Shown in pieces: positions 28,536-38,249 of a stretch of 64,000 nt of DNA. The position numbers and the translations under genes are program-made. This DNA is from Flavobacteriales bacterium (GTDB taxonomy: Bacteria; Bacteroidota; Bacteroidia; Flavobacteriales_E; Vicingaceae): positions 1 to 64,000 of the forward strand of contig JADYZM010000028.1 of NCBI GenBank assembly GCA_020853105.1, written 5' to 3'. The notes below the pieces were generated by a model. It saw only the letters and a program-made list of their open reading frames with translations. It was not told where the DNA came from and made no database searches. How positions within the stretch are numbered: the stretch's first letter is position 1; every line of letters begins with the position of its first letter.

Positions 28536-28549
28536 AAGGATAAATCCTT
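28536..28549. promoter_or_regulatory. Palindrome in the alaS/M23 divergent promoter region
   Basis: AAGGAT-AA-ATCCTT is a perfect 6+6 palindrome. It directly abuts or overlaps a TAAATTAG sequence (28549-28556), a one-mismatch -7 element for the M23 gene. It could be an operator; the arms are short. Confidence 0.3.
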
Positions 28550-28582
28550 AAATTAGCGTCCAAAATTAACATAAATCTTAAC

Positions 28583-29554
28583 ATGTCTAAAGTTAAGTAT
28601 AGATATAATTCAAATACTCTGAACTACGATAAAATCGAAATTCGATTTATTGATAGACTCAAAAAGGTGTTATGGTTTATGGCAACAAGTTTAGTGTCTG
28701 GTGTTATCGTTTATGGATTGGTTTACACCTACATGGATTCTCCAAAGGAAAAGCAGCTCAAACAAGAAAATGCAATCTTAGAATCTCAGTATGAATTATT
28801 AAACAAAAAATTAGACGATATAACTTTAGTTTTAGAAGATGTTCAACACAGAGACGACAATATTTATCGTTTGATTTTCGAAGCTGAACCAATTCCTTCA
28901 GAAATTCGTCAAGCTGGTTTTGGAGGTGTAAATCGTTATGAAGAGTTAGAGAATTACAACAATTCAGAGCTTATCGTTAAGGTAGCAAAAAAAATTGATA
29001 AACTGGCTAAGCAAGTCTATATTCAATCTAAATCATTTGATGAAGTATTTCAAATGGCAAAACGAAAAGAGGATATGTTGGCTTCAATTCCTGCAATTCA
29101 ACCTGTTCATAACAAAGATTTAACTAAAATGGCTAGTGGCTTTGGAATGCGAATGCACCCTATTTTAAAATACAATCGTTTTCATTCAGGTATGGACTTT
29201 ACAGCCTCTGTCGGAACTCCAATTTACGCAACTGGAAAAGGAGTTGTTCAACAGGCAGACGCAGCAGGTAGTGGATATGGGCTTCATGTAAAATTAAATC
29301 ATGGATATGGTTATGTTACCATTTATGCTCACATGAGCAAAACGAATGTAAAACCAGGTCAAAAAGTAAACAGAGGTGATGTAATCGGTTATGTTGGAAA
29401 TTCAGGGTTATCATCAGGACCACACTGTCATTATGAAGTGATGAAAAACGACCAACATTTAAATCCAGTTAACTTTTACTTTAATGATTTGACTCCTGAG
29501 GAATACGACAAAATGTTAGAATTATCTAACAGTCCAACTCAATCGCTTGATTAG
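28583..29554 (+). CDS. M23-family peptidoglycan endopeptidase, membrane-anchored
   Basis: 323 residues. A transmembrane segment (about 32-51) follows a basic N-terminus, then a periplasmic coiled coil (about 55-90) and a C-terminal LytM/M23 domain (about 175-295). The zinc ligands are H201 and D205 (FHSGMDF) and H283 in PHCHYEV (H281 probably being the catalytic base), so the enzyme looks active. It should cleave peptide cross-links in the cell wall. It sits divergent to alaS and ends 8 bp from the convergent glucosaminidase gene, giving a small cell-wall neighbourhood. Confidence 0.93.
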   Translation: MSKVKYRYNSNTLNYDKIEIRFIDRLKKVLWFMATSLVSGVIVYGLVYTYMDSPKEKQLKQENAILESQYELLNKKLDDITLVLEDVQHRDDNIYRLIFEAEPIPSEIRQAGFGGVNRYEELENYNNSELIVKVAKKIDKLAKQVYIQSKSFDEVFQMAKRKEDMLASIPAIQPVHNKDLTKMASGFGMRMHPILKYNRFHSGMDFTASVGTPIYATGKGVVQQADAAGSGYGLHVKLNHGYGYVTIYAHMSKTNVKPGQKVNRGDVIGYVGNSGLSSGPHCHYEVMKNDQHLNPVNFYFNDLTPEEYDKMLELSNSPTQSLD

Positions 29555-29561
29555 AGCCTAA

Positions 29562-30503
29562 TTATTCAATACTATTATTTATCTTTTTTCTGAGTGATAA
29601 TTTCACACCTGTTTGGGGTTGTGAACCTATTATCATGTTGTTCTTTTTATATAGTTTACGAAGTTTTATTCCATACAATTGAGAAATTTTCCTCATAGTT
29701 TCACCACTCTTTACAGTATGAAAATCTTCTACAGCTTTATTCCTTTTAGGTTGAAGATAAATTATCTCTCCTACAATTAATTTGTCTGATTTGTCCAAAT
29801 CGTTGTACTTATTAATTTGCCATACATTCATATCAAAATCAGAAGCAATTGAAGCAACATCGTCTCCCTCAGAAACAAATGTATATTTAATATTATTTCT
29901 CAATTTAACCACGCGAGATGAATTTCCTTGGGCTAAAGACACAGTAGATTTTTTTTTGACAAGTTGTTTTTTTTCAACTTTTGCATGCAAATCGTATTGA
30001 TACAATTCGTGTTTTTCAATTAAATCAATTAGTAATTCGGCATACTTGGGATGAGTTGCATACCCCGCTTCTTTCAATCCTTTTGCCCAACCTTTATAAT
30101 CCGTAATTTTCAGCTCAAACAAAAAAGCATAACGGCTTCTTGAAGTTAAAAAATCTGAATGATCTTTATAAGAATCATAAACACTGGGATATTTTCTAAA
30201 ACATTCGTTTTTTTCGTCATCGTCAAGCAAAAATGTTTCTCCCTTCCAAGTTGTATGACACTTTATACCGAAATGATTATTGGCATATACCGCCAATGGA
30301 CTATTGCCGTCGCCGGATTCTAAAATTCCTTGAGCGAGAGTTATACTTGCTGGAACACCGGATTGATGCATTTCCATGATTGCATCGTCTTTGAATTTGT
30401 CAATATATTCGTCTCTGGATATTCTGCGTTCAGCAGGTTGAGAAAATACAGGAACACAAAGTACTATAGTAAAAAGAAATAATATCGTTTTACGAATATT
30501 CAT
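29562..30503 (-). CDS. Glucosaminidase with two LysM domains
   Basis: 313 residues: signal peptide (1-22, ending PVFSQ), N-acetylglucosaminidase domain of GH73 type (about 30-175) with the catalytic Glu in LAQGILESGDGNSPLA and the NNHFGIKCH and YPSVYDSYKDHSDFL blocks, a basic linker, and two LysM peptidoglycan-binding domains (about 208-255 and 262-305, FHTVKSGETMRKISQLYGI). It hydrolyses glycan strands of the cell wall in the periplasm or at the surface. It converges on the M23 endopeptidase, so peptide- and glycan-cutting enzymes lie side by side. Confidence 0.93.
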   Translation of the reverse strand: MNIRKTILFLFTIVLCVPVFSQPAERRISRDEYIDKFKDDAIMEMHQSGVPASITLAQGILESGDGNSPLAVYANNHFGIKCHTTWKGETFLLDDDEKNECFRKYPSVYDSYKDHSDFLTSRSRYAFLFELKITDYKGWAKGLKEAGYATHPKYAELLIDLIEKHELYQYDLHAKVEKKQLVKKKSTVSLAQGNSSRVVKLRNNIKYTFVSEGDDVASIASDFDMNVWQINKYNDLDKSDKLIVGEIIYLQPKRNKAVEDFHTVKSGETMRKISQLYGIKLRKLYKKNNMIIGSQPQTGVKLSLRKKINNSIE

Positions 30504-30666
30504 ACCCTACAAAGGTAAGTTTGATTCAAAACCTTACCATCTGCTTTTGATTAAAATATTAACAACCAAATCTTAAAATCAACACAAAGAACATTTTACT
30601 TTTTATAAAAAATAGCAAAATGAAAAAAAAATATGCAGAATATTTACTGGCAACTAAAAATTTAGT

Positions 30667-30674
30667 TACATTTG
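30667..30674 (+). promoter_or_regulatory. Bacteroidota -7 element of rpmE2
   Basis: TACATTTG followed by CAGCC is an exact TAnnTTTG match 23 bases before the ATG. The rest of the 194-base gap (30504-30697) is AT-rich and I see nothing else in it. Confidence 0.55.
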
Positions 30675-30697
30675 CAGCCGCTTAAAAAAGAAAAGAG

Positions 30698-30952
30698 ATG
30701 AAAAAAGGAATACACCCGGAAAAATACAGATTAGTTGTGTTTAAAGACATGTCAAACGAATATTCATTTATAACAAAATCAACTGCAGAAACTAAAGACA
30801 CCATTGTTTGGGAAGATGGAAAAGAATATCCACTAGTAAAAATTGAGATTTCTAATACTTCTCATCCTTTTTACACAGGAAAAATGCAATTGGTAGATAC
30901 AGCAGGTAGAATAGATAAATTTAAAACGCGTTACGCAAAACACTCAAAATAA
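30698..30952 (+). CDS. rpmE2: 50S ribosomal protein L31, type B
   Basis: 84 residues starting [19 protein letters not shown] with the L31 core [21 protein letters not shown]. It lacks the CxxC zinc ribbon of type A L31, so it is the zinc-independent (C-minus) form that in other bacteria can serve when zinc is low; whether that is its role here is unknown because no type A gene is seen in this window. It is monocistronic, with its own promoter and a strong terminator. Confidence 0.95.
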   Translation: MKKGIHPEKYRLVVFKDMSNEYSFITKSTAETKDTIVWEDGKEYPLVKIEISNTSHPFYTGKMQLVDTAGRIDKFKTRYAKHSK

Positions 30953-30973
30953 TTTAAGAAGTGATGATTTTAT

Positions 30974-31007
30974 AAAAGTCCTGATATAACTTGTCAGGAC
31001 TTTTTTA
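30974..31007 (+). terminator. Terminator of rpmE2
   Basis: Perfect 11-bp stem AAAAGTCCTGA and TCAGGACTTTT with a nine-base loop and a T tract, 22 bases after the L31 stop. Confidence 0.9.
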
Positions 31008-31037
31008 TTTTGTAATTTTAGGAATCAATTCTAAGCC

Positions 31038-32216
31038 ATGAACGTTATATTCTTTGAAGAAAATAGAAGTCAGTTTTTCCCCTTTGCTTTCACTAGACCT
31101 ATTGCAGAATTTCGAATCGGTATTCTTACAATTCGAGAAAAATGGGAAAAAATGATGAGTTGTACAACTTCATTTGAAACTGCAGATTATCTCAGCAAAA
31201 AATTTCCCTTAGATTTTGGAAAAGAAAATTCATCCGTGTGGATTAACAGCTCTTTTTTGCCAAATTTGGAACTGGTAAATGAAGTTTTGGCATTACAGAT
31301 TAATGAATCTCTTGAATTTGAAAAGGAAATTATTGCTGTGCACTTACAAAATCCAAAAAAAATAAAAGATTTAGATGTTAATTCCCTGAAACGAAAAAAA
31401 ACAAATTCAAATCCAATTTTTATAAAACATATCACCGATATATTTTCAAAAAATGAATTTGCCATTAAAGCAGATTATGAATATCTGACCAAAGGAAAAA
31501 TTTCACAAAAAATTTCTGATACAAACACAGTGATAGGTAACGATTTATTTGTAGAAGAAGGTGCAAAAATTGAGGCTTGTGTTCTAAATTCAACTACCGG
31601 TCCCATATATATTGGAAAAAATTCAGAAATAATGGAAGGCACGGTTATTCGTGGACCATTTGCCCTTTGCGAAAACTCAATTTTAAAACTTTCAACCAAA
31701 ATTTACGGAGCGACAACAGTTGGTCCAAACAGTAGAGTTGGCGGAGAAGTAAATAACAGTGTTATTTTTGGTTACTCAAACAAAGGGCATGACGGATTTT
31801 TAGGTAATTCGGTAATTGGCGAATGGTGCAACTTAGGGGCAGACACTAATAATTCCAATTTAAAGAACAATTATGCCGAAGTAAAACTATGGAATTACGG
31901 TTCTGAAACAATGGAAAAAACAGGTTTGCAGTTTTGTGGTTTATTTATGGGTGATCACTCCAAGTGCGGAATAAACACCATGTTTAACACAGGCACTGTT
32001 GTCGGGGTTTTTGCCAATATTTTTGGCGGAGGATTTCCACCCAATTTTATCCCTTCATTTAGTTGGGGAGGCTCCGAAGGATTTGAAACCTATCAACTTA
32101 ATAAAGCTTTTGAAGTAGCTCATCAAGTGATGGATAGAAGACACGTTGAGTTTACTGAATTTGACCAAGAAATAATTTCTAATGTGTATAAAATAACAAG
32201 TAAATACAGAGATTAA
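31038..32216 (+). CDS. GlmU-like sugar nucleotidyltransferase family protein
   Basis: 392 residues. The N-terminal half (about 1-150) opens MNVIFFEENRSQFFPFAFTRPIAE, a degenerate nucleotidyltransferase-like domain typical of the Bacteroidota GlmU-like family; the classic LAAGxGTRM loop is absent. The C-terminal half (about 160-370) is a left-handed beta-helix of hexapeptide repeats (IGKNSEIMEG, VGPNSRVGGEV, VIGEWCNLGADTNNSNLKN), where acyltransferase function resides in true GlmU. The substrate is not known; a role in sugar-nucleotide or envelope synthesis is an inference. It is followed after 147 bases by lon. Confidence 0.85.
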   Translation: MNVIFFEENRSQFFPFAFTRPIAEFRIGILTIREKWEKMMSCTTSFETADYLSKKFPLDFGKENSSVWINSSFLPNLELVNEVLALQINESLEFEKEIIAVHLQNPKKIKDLDVNSLKRKKTNSNPIFIKHITDIFSKNEFAIKADYEYLTKGKISQKISDTNTVIGNDLFVEEGAKIEACVLNSTTGPIYIGKNSEIMEGTVIRGPFALCENSILKLSTKIYGATTVGPNSRVGGEVNNSVIFGYSNKGHDGFLGNSVIGEWCNLGADTNNSNLKNNYAEVKLWNYGSETMEKTGLQFCGLFMGDHSKCGINTMFNTGTVVGVFANIFGGGFPPNFIPSFSWGGSEGFETYQLNKAFEVAHQVMDRRHVEFTEFDQEIISNVYKITSKYRD

Positions 32217-32273
32217 CTACTGACACTTTTCTTCAATTTCAAATTTCAATCAATTTTTCAATTTCTTGATTTA

Positions 32274-32288
32274 TGGCACACAGCTTGA
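32274..32288 (+). promoter_or_regulatory. Candidate sigma-54-type promoter upstream of lon
   Basis: TGGCACACAGCTTGA carries the -24 hexamer TGGCAC and a -12 TTGA, with GG and the G of the -12 element exactly ten bases apart, as in sigma-54 promoters (GG-N10-GC). The final C is replaced by A, which weakens the call. It lies about 75 bases before the lon ATG. No rpoN or activator gene is in the window. Confidence 0.35.
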
Positions 32289-32363
32289 CTAATATATACA
32301 CCAAACAATTTTGAAAGAAAAATTCAGCTCTTTCTGTCAAAATGACTTAAAAGCAAAAAAAAC

Positions 32364-34811
32364 ATGAACGATAATTTTGACTTTAAAAACTTAGCAATAA
32401 ATCAAATTATGGACGAAGAAACAGAGTTTATTCCACTTTTATCAGCTGATGATGAAGAACAAATGAACTCTGAAAAAACGCCAGAAGAACTGCCAATTTT
32501 ACCACTAAGAAATACTGTTTTATTTCCGGGAGTAGTAATTCCAATAACAGTAGGAAGAGATAAATCTATTAAATTGATAAAAGAAGCCTATCAAGGAAAT
32601 AAAACACTTGGTGTAGTTTCTCAAAAAAATGATAGTGTTGAAGACCCAAAAGAAATTGATTTAAACACAATCGGTACAGTTGCATATATCTTAAAAATGC
32701 TCAGAATGCCCGATGGAAACACTACTGTTATAATTCAAGGGAAAAAGCGATTTAAAATAAATGAAATAACACAAAATGAACCTTATTTAAAGGCTAAAAT
32801 TGAAGCTTTTGATCAAAATGAAAAGCCATCGGGTAAAAATTTTAATGCCTTAGTTAGTTCAATTAAAGATTTAGCATCACAAATTATTGAACAATCACCA
32901 AATATACCATCAGAAGCTACTTTTGCTATCAAAAACATTGAAAGCCCTACATTTTTAATAAATTTTATTGCTTCCAACATGAAGGGAAGCGTTTCAGATA
33001 AACAGGCACTTCTTGAAATTCCTGAACTTAATGAAAGAGCCAATAAACTTTTGGCTCACTTATCCAAAGAATTGCAATTGCTAGAGCTTAAAAATGACAT
33101 TCAATCTAAAGTACGGCACGACCTTGACCGCCAACAAAGAGAATACTTTTTAAATCAACAAATTAAGCAAATTCAAGAAGAACTAGGTGGCGACCCTGTT
33201 CAACAAGAAATTGAAGATTTCAGGAAAAAAGCGGAAAAAGTAAAATGGACTAAAGAAGCCAAAACTCGCTTTGACAAAGAACTTGAAAAACTTGCCCGAC
33301 TAAACCCTCAAGCTGCTGAATACTCTGTACAACACAACTATATTGAAACACTAGTAGAATTACCCTGGCTAAATTACAGCAAAGACAATTTTGATTTAAA
33401 AAGAGCTCAGAAAATATTGGATAGAGATCATTTTGGACTTGAAAAAGTAAAAGAACGAATTATTGAACACTTAGCTGTATTAAAACTGAAAGGCGATATG
33501 AAATCTCCCATCATTTGTTTATACGGACCTCCAGGTGTTGGAAAAACTTCATTAGGGAAATCTATAGCTGAGGCAATCGGCAGAAAATATATTCGTATGT
33601 CATTAGGCGGATTGAGAGACGAAGCAGAAATTAGAGGACATAGAAAAACATATATTGGAGCTATGCCCGGAAGAATAATTCAAAATTTAAAAAAAGCCGG
33701 CACTTCAAATCCCGTATTTGTTTTAGATGAAATTGACAAGTTGAGCAACAGCCATCAAGGCGACCCTTCGTCAGCTATGTTGGAAGTATTAGACCCTGAA
33801 CAAAACGCTACATTTTACGACAACTTTATTGAGTTGGATTACGACTTGTCGAAAGTATTGTTTATTGCTACTGCAAATTCCCTTTCTTCCATACAACCAG
33901 CACTGCGAGACAGAATGGAAATTATTGAAATGACAGGTTATACCGTTGAGGAAAAAATTCAAATTGCAAAAACTCATCTGTTGCCTAAACTATTAGCAAA
34001 CCATGGGTTATCTAAAAAACACCTACAACTAAGCCCTGCAATCATTGAAAAAATTATCATTGAATATACACGGGAATCCGGAGTCCGATTGTTAGAGAAA
34101 ACACTTGCAAAAATTGTAAGAAACACTGCTAAACAAATAGCAATGGACGAAAATGTTAAAGAAAACAAAGTTTCAACTAGCCAATTGCAGCAAATTTTAG
34201 GTCCTGGTCACTCAAAAGACAAATACCAAGGAAACGATGTTGCAGGAGTGGTTACAGGATTGGCTTGGACATCTGTTGGTGGCGACATACTATTTATTGA
34301 AACCAGTCTAAGCAAAGGAAAAGGAAAACTTACCCTAACAGGAAATTTGGGAGAAGTGATGAAAGAATCGGCTGTAATAGCTCTTGCTTATCTAAAATCA
34401 CATGCTGAAATTCTAAACCTGGACACAGAAATATTCGACAAATGGGATATTCATATTCATGTGCCAGAAGGAGCAACCCCAAAAGATGGACCTTCTGCCG
34501 GAATAACAATGCTTACAGCTATAGCAAGTGCTTTTACTCAAAGAAAAGTGAAGAGTAAAATGGCTATGACGGGTGAAATTACTTTGAGAGGCAGAGTACT
34601 TCCCGTAGGCGGAATTAAAGAAAAAATTCTTGCCGCAAAACGAGCCGATATTAAGGAGATTATCCTTTCCGAAGACAATAAAAAAGATGTTGATGAAATC
34701 AATAAAAAATATTTAGAAGGATTAACTTTTCATTATGTTAAAAACATGATTCAAGTTGTTGAAATTGCCCTACTTAAACAAAAAGTTAAAAGTAAAATAC
34801 AAATTGTCTAA
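32364..34811 (+). CDS. lon: ATP-dependent protease Lon
   Basis: 815 residues: N-terminal substrate-binding LON domain (about 40-240, [18 protein letters not shown]), a coiled-coil bridge, the AAA+ domain with Walker A GPPGVGKT (388-395) and Walker [10 protein letters not shown], and the C-terminal serine-lysine protease domain with Ser711 ([11 protein letters not shown]) and Lys754 in [13 protein letters not shown]. It degrades misfolded and short-lived regulatory proteins in the cytoplasm. The N-terminal acidic extension (first 35 residues) is common in this phylum. A possible sigma-54-like promoter lies upstream. Confidence 0.98.
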   Translation: MNDNFDFKNLAINQIMDEETEFIPLLSADDEEQMNSEKTPEELPILPLRNTVLFPGVVIPITVGRDKSIKLIKEAYQGNKTLGVVSQKNDSVEDPKEIDLNTIGTVAYILKMLRMPDGNTTVIIQGKKRFKINEITQNEPYLKAKIEAFDQNEKPSGKNFNALVSSIKDLASQIIEQSPNIPSEATFAIKNIESPTFLINFIASNMKGSVSDKQALLEIPELNERANKLLAHLSKELQLLELKNDIQSKVRHDLDRQQREYFLNQQIKQIQEELGGDPVQQEIEDFRKKAEKVKWTKEAKTRFDKELEKLARLNPQAAEYSVQHNYIETLVELPWLNYSKDNFDLKRAQKILDRDHFGLEKVKERIIEHLAVLKLKGDMKSPIICLYGPPGVGKTSLGKSIAEAIGRKYIRMSLGGLRDEAEIRGHRKTYIGAMPGRIIQNLKKAGTSNPVFVLDEIDKLSNSHQGDPSSAMLEVLDPEQNATFYDNFIELDYDLSKVLFIATANSLSSIQPALRDRMEIIEMTGYTVEEKIQIAKTHLLPKLLANHGLSKKHLQLSPAIIEKIIIEYTRESGVRLLEKTLAKIVRNTAKQIAMDENVKENKVSTSQLQQILGPGHSKDKYQGNDVAGVVTGLAWTSVGGDILFIETSLSKGKGKLTLTGNLGEVMKESAVIALAYLKSHAEILNLDTEIFDKWDIHIHVPEGATPKDGPSAGITMLTAIASAFTQRKVKSKMAMTGEITLRGRVLPVGGIKEKILAAKRADIKEIILSEDNKKDVDEINKKYLEGLTFHYVKNMIQVVEIALLKQKVKSKIQIV

Positions 34812-34918
34812 AAATCTGTAATACAAGGCGTTTTACTCAATTAAATTCAACGGTCATTTTTTATTTTCTTGTTAATAATTATTGAAAAGTTTAACAGTCA
34901 AAACATATTGATTTAACC

Positions 34919-34926
34919 TATTTTTG
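34919..34926 (+). promoter_or_regulatory. Bacteroidota -7 element of dnaN
   Basis: TATTTTTG matches TAnnTTTG and ends 27 bases before the dnaN ATG. The leader is A-rich (AAAAGAAAGAG just before the start). Confidence 0.45.
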
Positions 34927-34953
34927 TTTCCTCATTTAATTTAAAAGAAAGAG

Positions 34954-36075
34954 ATGAAATTCATTGTATCAAGCACAGTATTATTAAAGCAAGTTCAAGG
35001 AGTTAGTGGTGTATTAAATTCAAATAATACACTACCCATACTAGATAATTTTTTATTCGAGATAAAAAAAGGAAAATTGAGTATTACAGCCTCTGACTTA
35101 GAAACTACAATGGTTGCCCAACTAAATGTTGAAGCAAAAGAAGATGGTATAATTGCAATTCCGGCAAAACTTTTATTGGAAACATTAAAAAGCTTTCCTG
35201 AACAACCTCTAACATTTACTATTGATAAAACTACTTTTGGTATAGAAATTTCATCAGACTATGGAAAATATAAACTTACCGGACAAAATGGTGCAGAATT
35301 TCCAAAGACCCCTAAGTTAGACGCATCATCAAGCATTAAAATCGACGGATTAATCTTATCGAATGCGATAAACAAGACACTATTTGCAAGCGGAAACGAT
35401 GAATTAAGACCTGTTATGTCAGGAGTTTATTTTGAATTGAATGAAAATAATTTAATATTTGTTGCAACAGATGCCCACAAATTAGTTCGCTATACTAGAA
35501 CTGATTTAAAAGCTGAAAAAGCTTCTTCATTTATACTTCCAAAAAAACCATTAAATTTATTAAAAAACATTTTAGGGAATGTTGCAGATGAAATTACAAT
35601 CAGTTACAACGATACAAACGCATTGTTTGAATTTGGAAACACAAAGCTTATTTGTAGATTAATTGACGGTAAATACCCTAACTACAATGCCGTTATTCCT
35701 GCAGAAAATCCAAATAAACTAACCGTTAACAGATCTGTGTTTTTAAGCTCAATAAAACGTGTTTCCATTTTCTCAAACAAAACAACGCACCAAGTTCGTT
35801 TAAAAATTAGCGGTAGCGAACTTAATATATCTGCTGAAGATATTGATTTTTCAAATGAAGCAAACGAAAGATTAACTTGTCAATACGAAGGAGAAGATAT
35901 TGAAATAGGATTCAATTCTCGATTTTTGATTGAAATGCTATCAAATATAGATTCTGACGATATTACAATATCCATGTCAGCTCCTAACAGAGCAGGTATT
36001 ATGACCCCATGTGAAAAAAATGATGATGGAGAAGAAATCTTAATGTTGGTGATGCCGGTTATGCTTAACAACTAA
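34954..36075 (+). CDS. dnaN: DNA polymerase III beta subunit (sliding clamp)
   Basis: 373 residues with the three clamp domains: domain 1 (about 1-120, [20 protein letters not shown]), domain 2 (about 128-245, [28 protein letters not shown]) and domain 3 (about 247-373), ending in [12 protein letters not shown], the normal C-terminal segment that lines the peptide-binding groove. It forms the dimeric ring that tethers the replicative polymerase. It is not beside dnaA here, which is common in Bacteroidota. An M42-like peptidase gene follows after 44 bases. Confidence 0.97.
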   Translation: MKFIVSSTVLLKQVQGVSGVLNSNNTLPILDNFLFEIKKGKLSITASDLETTMVAQLNVEAKEDGIIAIPAKLLLETLKSFPEQPLTFTIDKTTFGIEISSDYGKYKLTGQNGAEFPKTPKLDASSSIKIDGLILSNAINKTLFASGNDELRPVMSGVYFELNENNLIFVATDAHKLVRYTRTDLKAEKASSFILPKKPLNLLKNILGNVADEITISYNDTNALFEFGNTKLICRLIDGKYPNYNAVIPAENPNKLTVNRSVFLSSIKRVSIFSNKTTHQVRLKISGSELNISAEDIDFSNEANERLTCQYEGEDIEIGFNSRFLIEMLSNIDSDDITISMSAPNRAGIMTPCEKNDDGEEILMLVMPVMLNN

Positions 36076-36119
36076 AAAAGCCAGCAAAGTTTTCAGCTAA
36101 CAATCCACGTACATCTTTC

Positions 36120-37043
36120 ATGGAACTTTTAAAAAAACTTTGTAGTATTCACGCTCCATCAGGAAGCGAATATGCTGTTTCTGAATTTTTATTGAACTAC
36201 ATCAAAAAAGAACAAAAAAACTGGAAAGTAAAGCCTGATATTATATTTGGAAATGACTTTCAGGACTGTATTGTATTGATTTTTGGAAAACCTAGAACCG
36301 CTATTTTTTCACACATGGATAGTGTTGGATATACTGTCGGCTATAACAACAATTTAATAAAAATCGGCGGACCTTCTGCAAAAAAAGGAACTACATTGGT
36401 TGGTGAAGACTCAAAAGGGAAAATCGAATGTAATTTAATAGCCGAGCAAGATGACCATGAATTCTTGGTGTTTTCAGCAGATTACAAAAGAGAAATAGAA
36501 CGAGGCACAACTCTAACCTATAAACCCAATTTTCGGGACGATAAAAGTTACATTCAATGTTGTTACTTAGATAATCGTTTAGGAATTTGGTCTGCTCTTG
36601 AAGTTGCAAAAACACTAGAAAATGGTGCAATTGTGTTTTCTGCATGGGAAGAACATGGTGGTGGAAGTGCAGGTTATTTAGGTAAGTTTTTATATGAAGG
36701 ACTTGGTGTTAAGCAAGCTCTTATATCTGATATTACTTGGGTAACAGAAGGAGTAAAACACGGCAAAGGAGTTGCAATTTCAGTTCGTGATTCGGGAATA
36801 CCTCGCAAGACTTACCTCAATAAAATAATCGCATTGGCAAAAAAAAGTAAAATACCCTATCAACTTGAAGTAGAAAGTGCAGGTGGTAGTGATGGTTTAG
36901 CCCTACAAAGAAGTTCTTACCCCATTGATTGGTGCTTCATAGGAGCGGCTGAAGCAAATGTCCATACTCCTGATGAAAAAGTACATAAAAAGGACATCAA
37001 AGCTATGGTGGACTTATATGTTTATTTGATGAAGAATTTATAA
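36120..37043 (+). CDS. M42/M28-like cytoplasmic aminopeptidase
   Basis: 307 residues without a signal peptide. Zinc-ligand positions of the dinuclear MH clan are visible: H65 and D67 (FSHMDSVGY), bridging D151 ([10 protein letters not shown]), E177/E178 (SAWEEHGGG), D204 (ISDITW) and a late His in [10 protein letters not shown]. The SAPSGSE-like opening ([10 protein letters not shown]) and the family length fit M42 glutamyl/leucyl aminopeptidases rather than secreted M28. It probably trims peptides in the cytoplasm. The gene overlaps the 3' end of convergent wecB by 6 bp. Confidence 0.85.
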   Translation: MELLKKLCSIHAPSGSEYAVSEFLLNYIKKEQKNWKVKPDIIFGNDFQDCIVLIFGKPRTAIFSHMDSVGYTVGYNNNLIKIGGPSAKKGTTLVGEDSKGKIECNLIAEQDDHEFLVFSADYKREIERGTTLTYKPNFRDDKSYIQCCYLDNRLGIWSALEVAKTLENGAIVFSAWEEHGGGSAGYLGKFLYEGLGVKQALISDITWVTEGVKHGKGVAISVRDSGIPRKTYLNKIIALAKKSKIPYQLEVESAGGSDGLALQRSSYPIDWCFIGAAEANVHTPDEKVHKKDIKAMVDLYVYLMKNL

Positions 37044-38135
37044 TATTTTCCTAAAAACCTCAACAATTCTTTTTGTTGCATTCCCATCCCACATTGGCGG
37101 GATTTGCCCTTTTTTGAAAGTTCCAAGTTCGATTTGGTTAATTTTTTCAGCAACTGAGGTGTAGTTATACTCTACCAATTCATTACTGCCAATTGTGATT
37201 GTTGAAGGTCGTTCAGTATTTTCTCTTAATGTTAAACATGGAATTTGCCTAAAAGTTGTTTCTTCTTGAATTCCGCCGCTGTCAGTTAACACATATTTAC
37301 AACAGCTGATTAGTTTTTGAAATGCTAAGTAATTCAAGGCTTCTGTAATAATCACTTTTGAATTGTTACTTAATTGCTCAAATAAACCGTGTTTTATTAA
37401 GCTATTTTTAGTTCGAGGATGGATAGGTAAAACCAAATAGCTCTTTTCAGCTACTTTGTTAATAATATCGAGTAAAATTTGAAGTCTTTCTTTGGTATCT
37501 ACGTTGCTTGGACGGTGCATAGTCATTAACACATAACTTTTTTCTTTTAAGTTAAGTTTCTCTAATATATCATCATGTTGAATTTTATCATCAAAAGCAA
37601 CCAAAGTATCAATCATTGTGTTTCCAACAAAGTGCAATTGATTTTTATCTTTTCCAGCAGCTAACAAGTTATCGTAACCACTTTGTTCAGTAATAAAAAA
37701 ATCGTCAGTAATAGTATCTGTAATGATTCTATTTATTTCTTCAGGCATTTCATTGTCATAGCTTCTCAAACCACTCTCCAAATGAAATAATCGGGTATTT
37801 GTTTTGTTTCCTGCAATTGCTCCAGCCAGAGTTGAATTTACATCTCCAACAACAACCAAAGCATCAGGTTTTTGTTCATAAATTACTCTTTCCAATTCAA
37901 TAATAATCTGACCAATTTGAGCAGCAGGACTTGTTTTATTAATGTTTAAATAAATTGGATTTTTAATATTAAGCTGCTGAAAAAAAATATCAGACATGTT
38001 TTCGTCGTAGTGTTGGTTGGTATGGACTAAAACAAATTCAAATTCATTTCCAAACTTTTCAAGTTCTTTTTCAAACTGAGTAACCTTAATGAAATTTGGG
38101 CGAGTTCCCACAACAACCATTATTTTTTTTGGCAT
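37038..38135 (-). CDS. wecB: UDP-N-acetylglucosamine 2-epimerase (non-hydrolysing)
   Basis: 365 residues; interconverts UDP-GlcNAc and UDP-ManNAc, the first committed step to ManNAc-derived surface sugars. The start [18 protein letters not shown] is the family signature; [49 protein letters not shown] and [10 protein letters not shown] complete the UDP- and substrate-binding sites. It is divergent to the glycan operon that begins at 38250 and is its likely precursor supplier. The UDP-ManNAc dehydrogenase that often accompanies it (wecC) is not in the window. Confidence 0.95.
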   Translation of the reverse strand: MPKKIMVVVGTRPNFIKVTQFEKELEKFGNEFEFVLVHTNQHYDENMSDIFFQQLNIKNPIYLNINKTSPAAQIGQIIIELERVIYEQKPDALVVVGDVNSTLAGAIAGNKTNTRLFHLESGLRSYDNEMPEEINRIITDTITDDFFITEQSGYDNLLAAGKDKNQLHFVGNTMIDTLVAFDDKIQHDDILEKLNLKEKSYVLMTMHRPSNVDTKERLQILLDIINKVAEKSYLVLPIHPRTKNSLIKHGLFEQLSNNSKVIITEALNYLAFQKLISCCKYVLTDSGGIQEETTFRQIPCLTLRENTERPSTITIGSNELVEYNYTSVAEKINQIELGTFKKGQIPPMWDGNATKRIVEVFRKIL

Positions 38136-38224
38136 AAAAGGCTTCTTTTTTTGGCTAAATTACTTAAGAACAATAAAACTAGGATAAGAAAGTAATATTA
38201 TTAAGTAATAATTTGCAATTTGTT

Positions 38225-38232
38225 TAACTTAG
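38225..38232 (+). promoter_or_regulatory. Candidate -7 element of the glycan operon
   Basis: TAACTTAG followed by CAGCC is one mismatch from TAnnTTTG and matches the context of the purM and rpmE2 promoters. It lies 17 bases before the ATG at 38250 and would transcribe the ten-gene operon. It also argues against the TTG start at 38220, which lies upstream of it. Confidence 0.4.
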
Positions 38233-38249
38233 CAGCCAAAGATACCCAG

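Noticed and set aside
32231..32268. Repeated TTCAATTTC tracts between the GlmU-like gene and lon
   Set aside because: They look like simple AT-rich sequence drift, with no regular unit or hairpin, and do not meet a CRISPR or repeat definition.
38220..38249. TTG start for the bi-domain oxidoreductase
   Set aside because: It lies before the -7-like element at 38225-38232, and the ATG at 38250 gives the normal family start.
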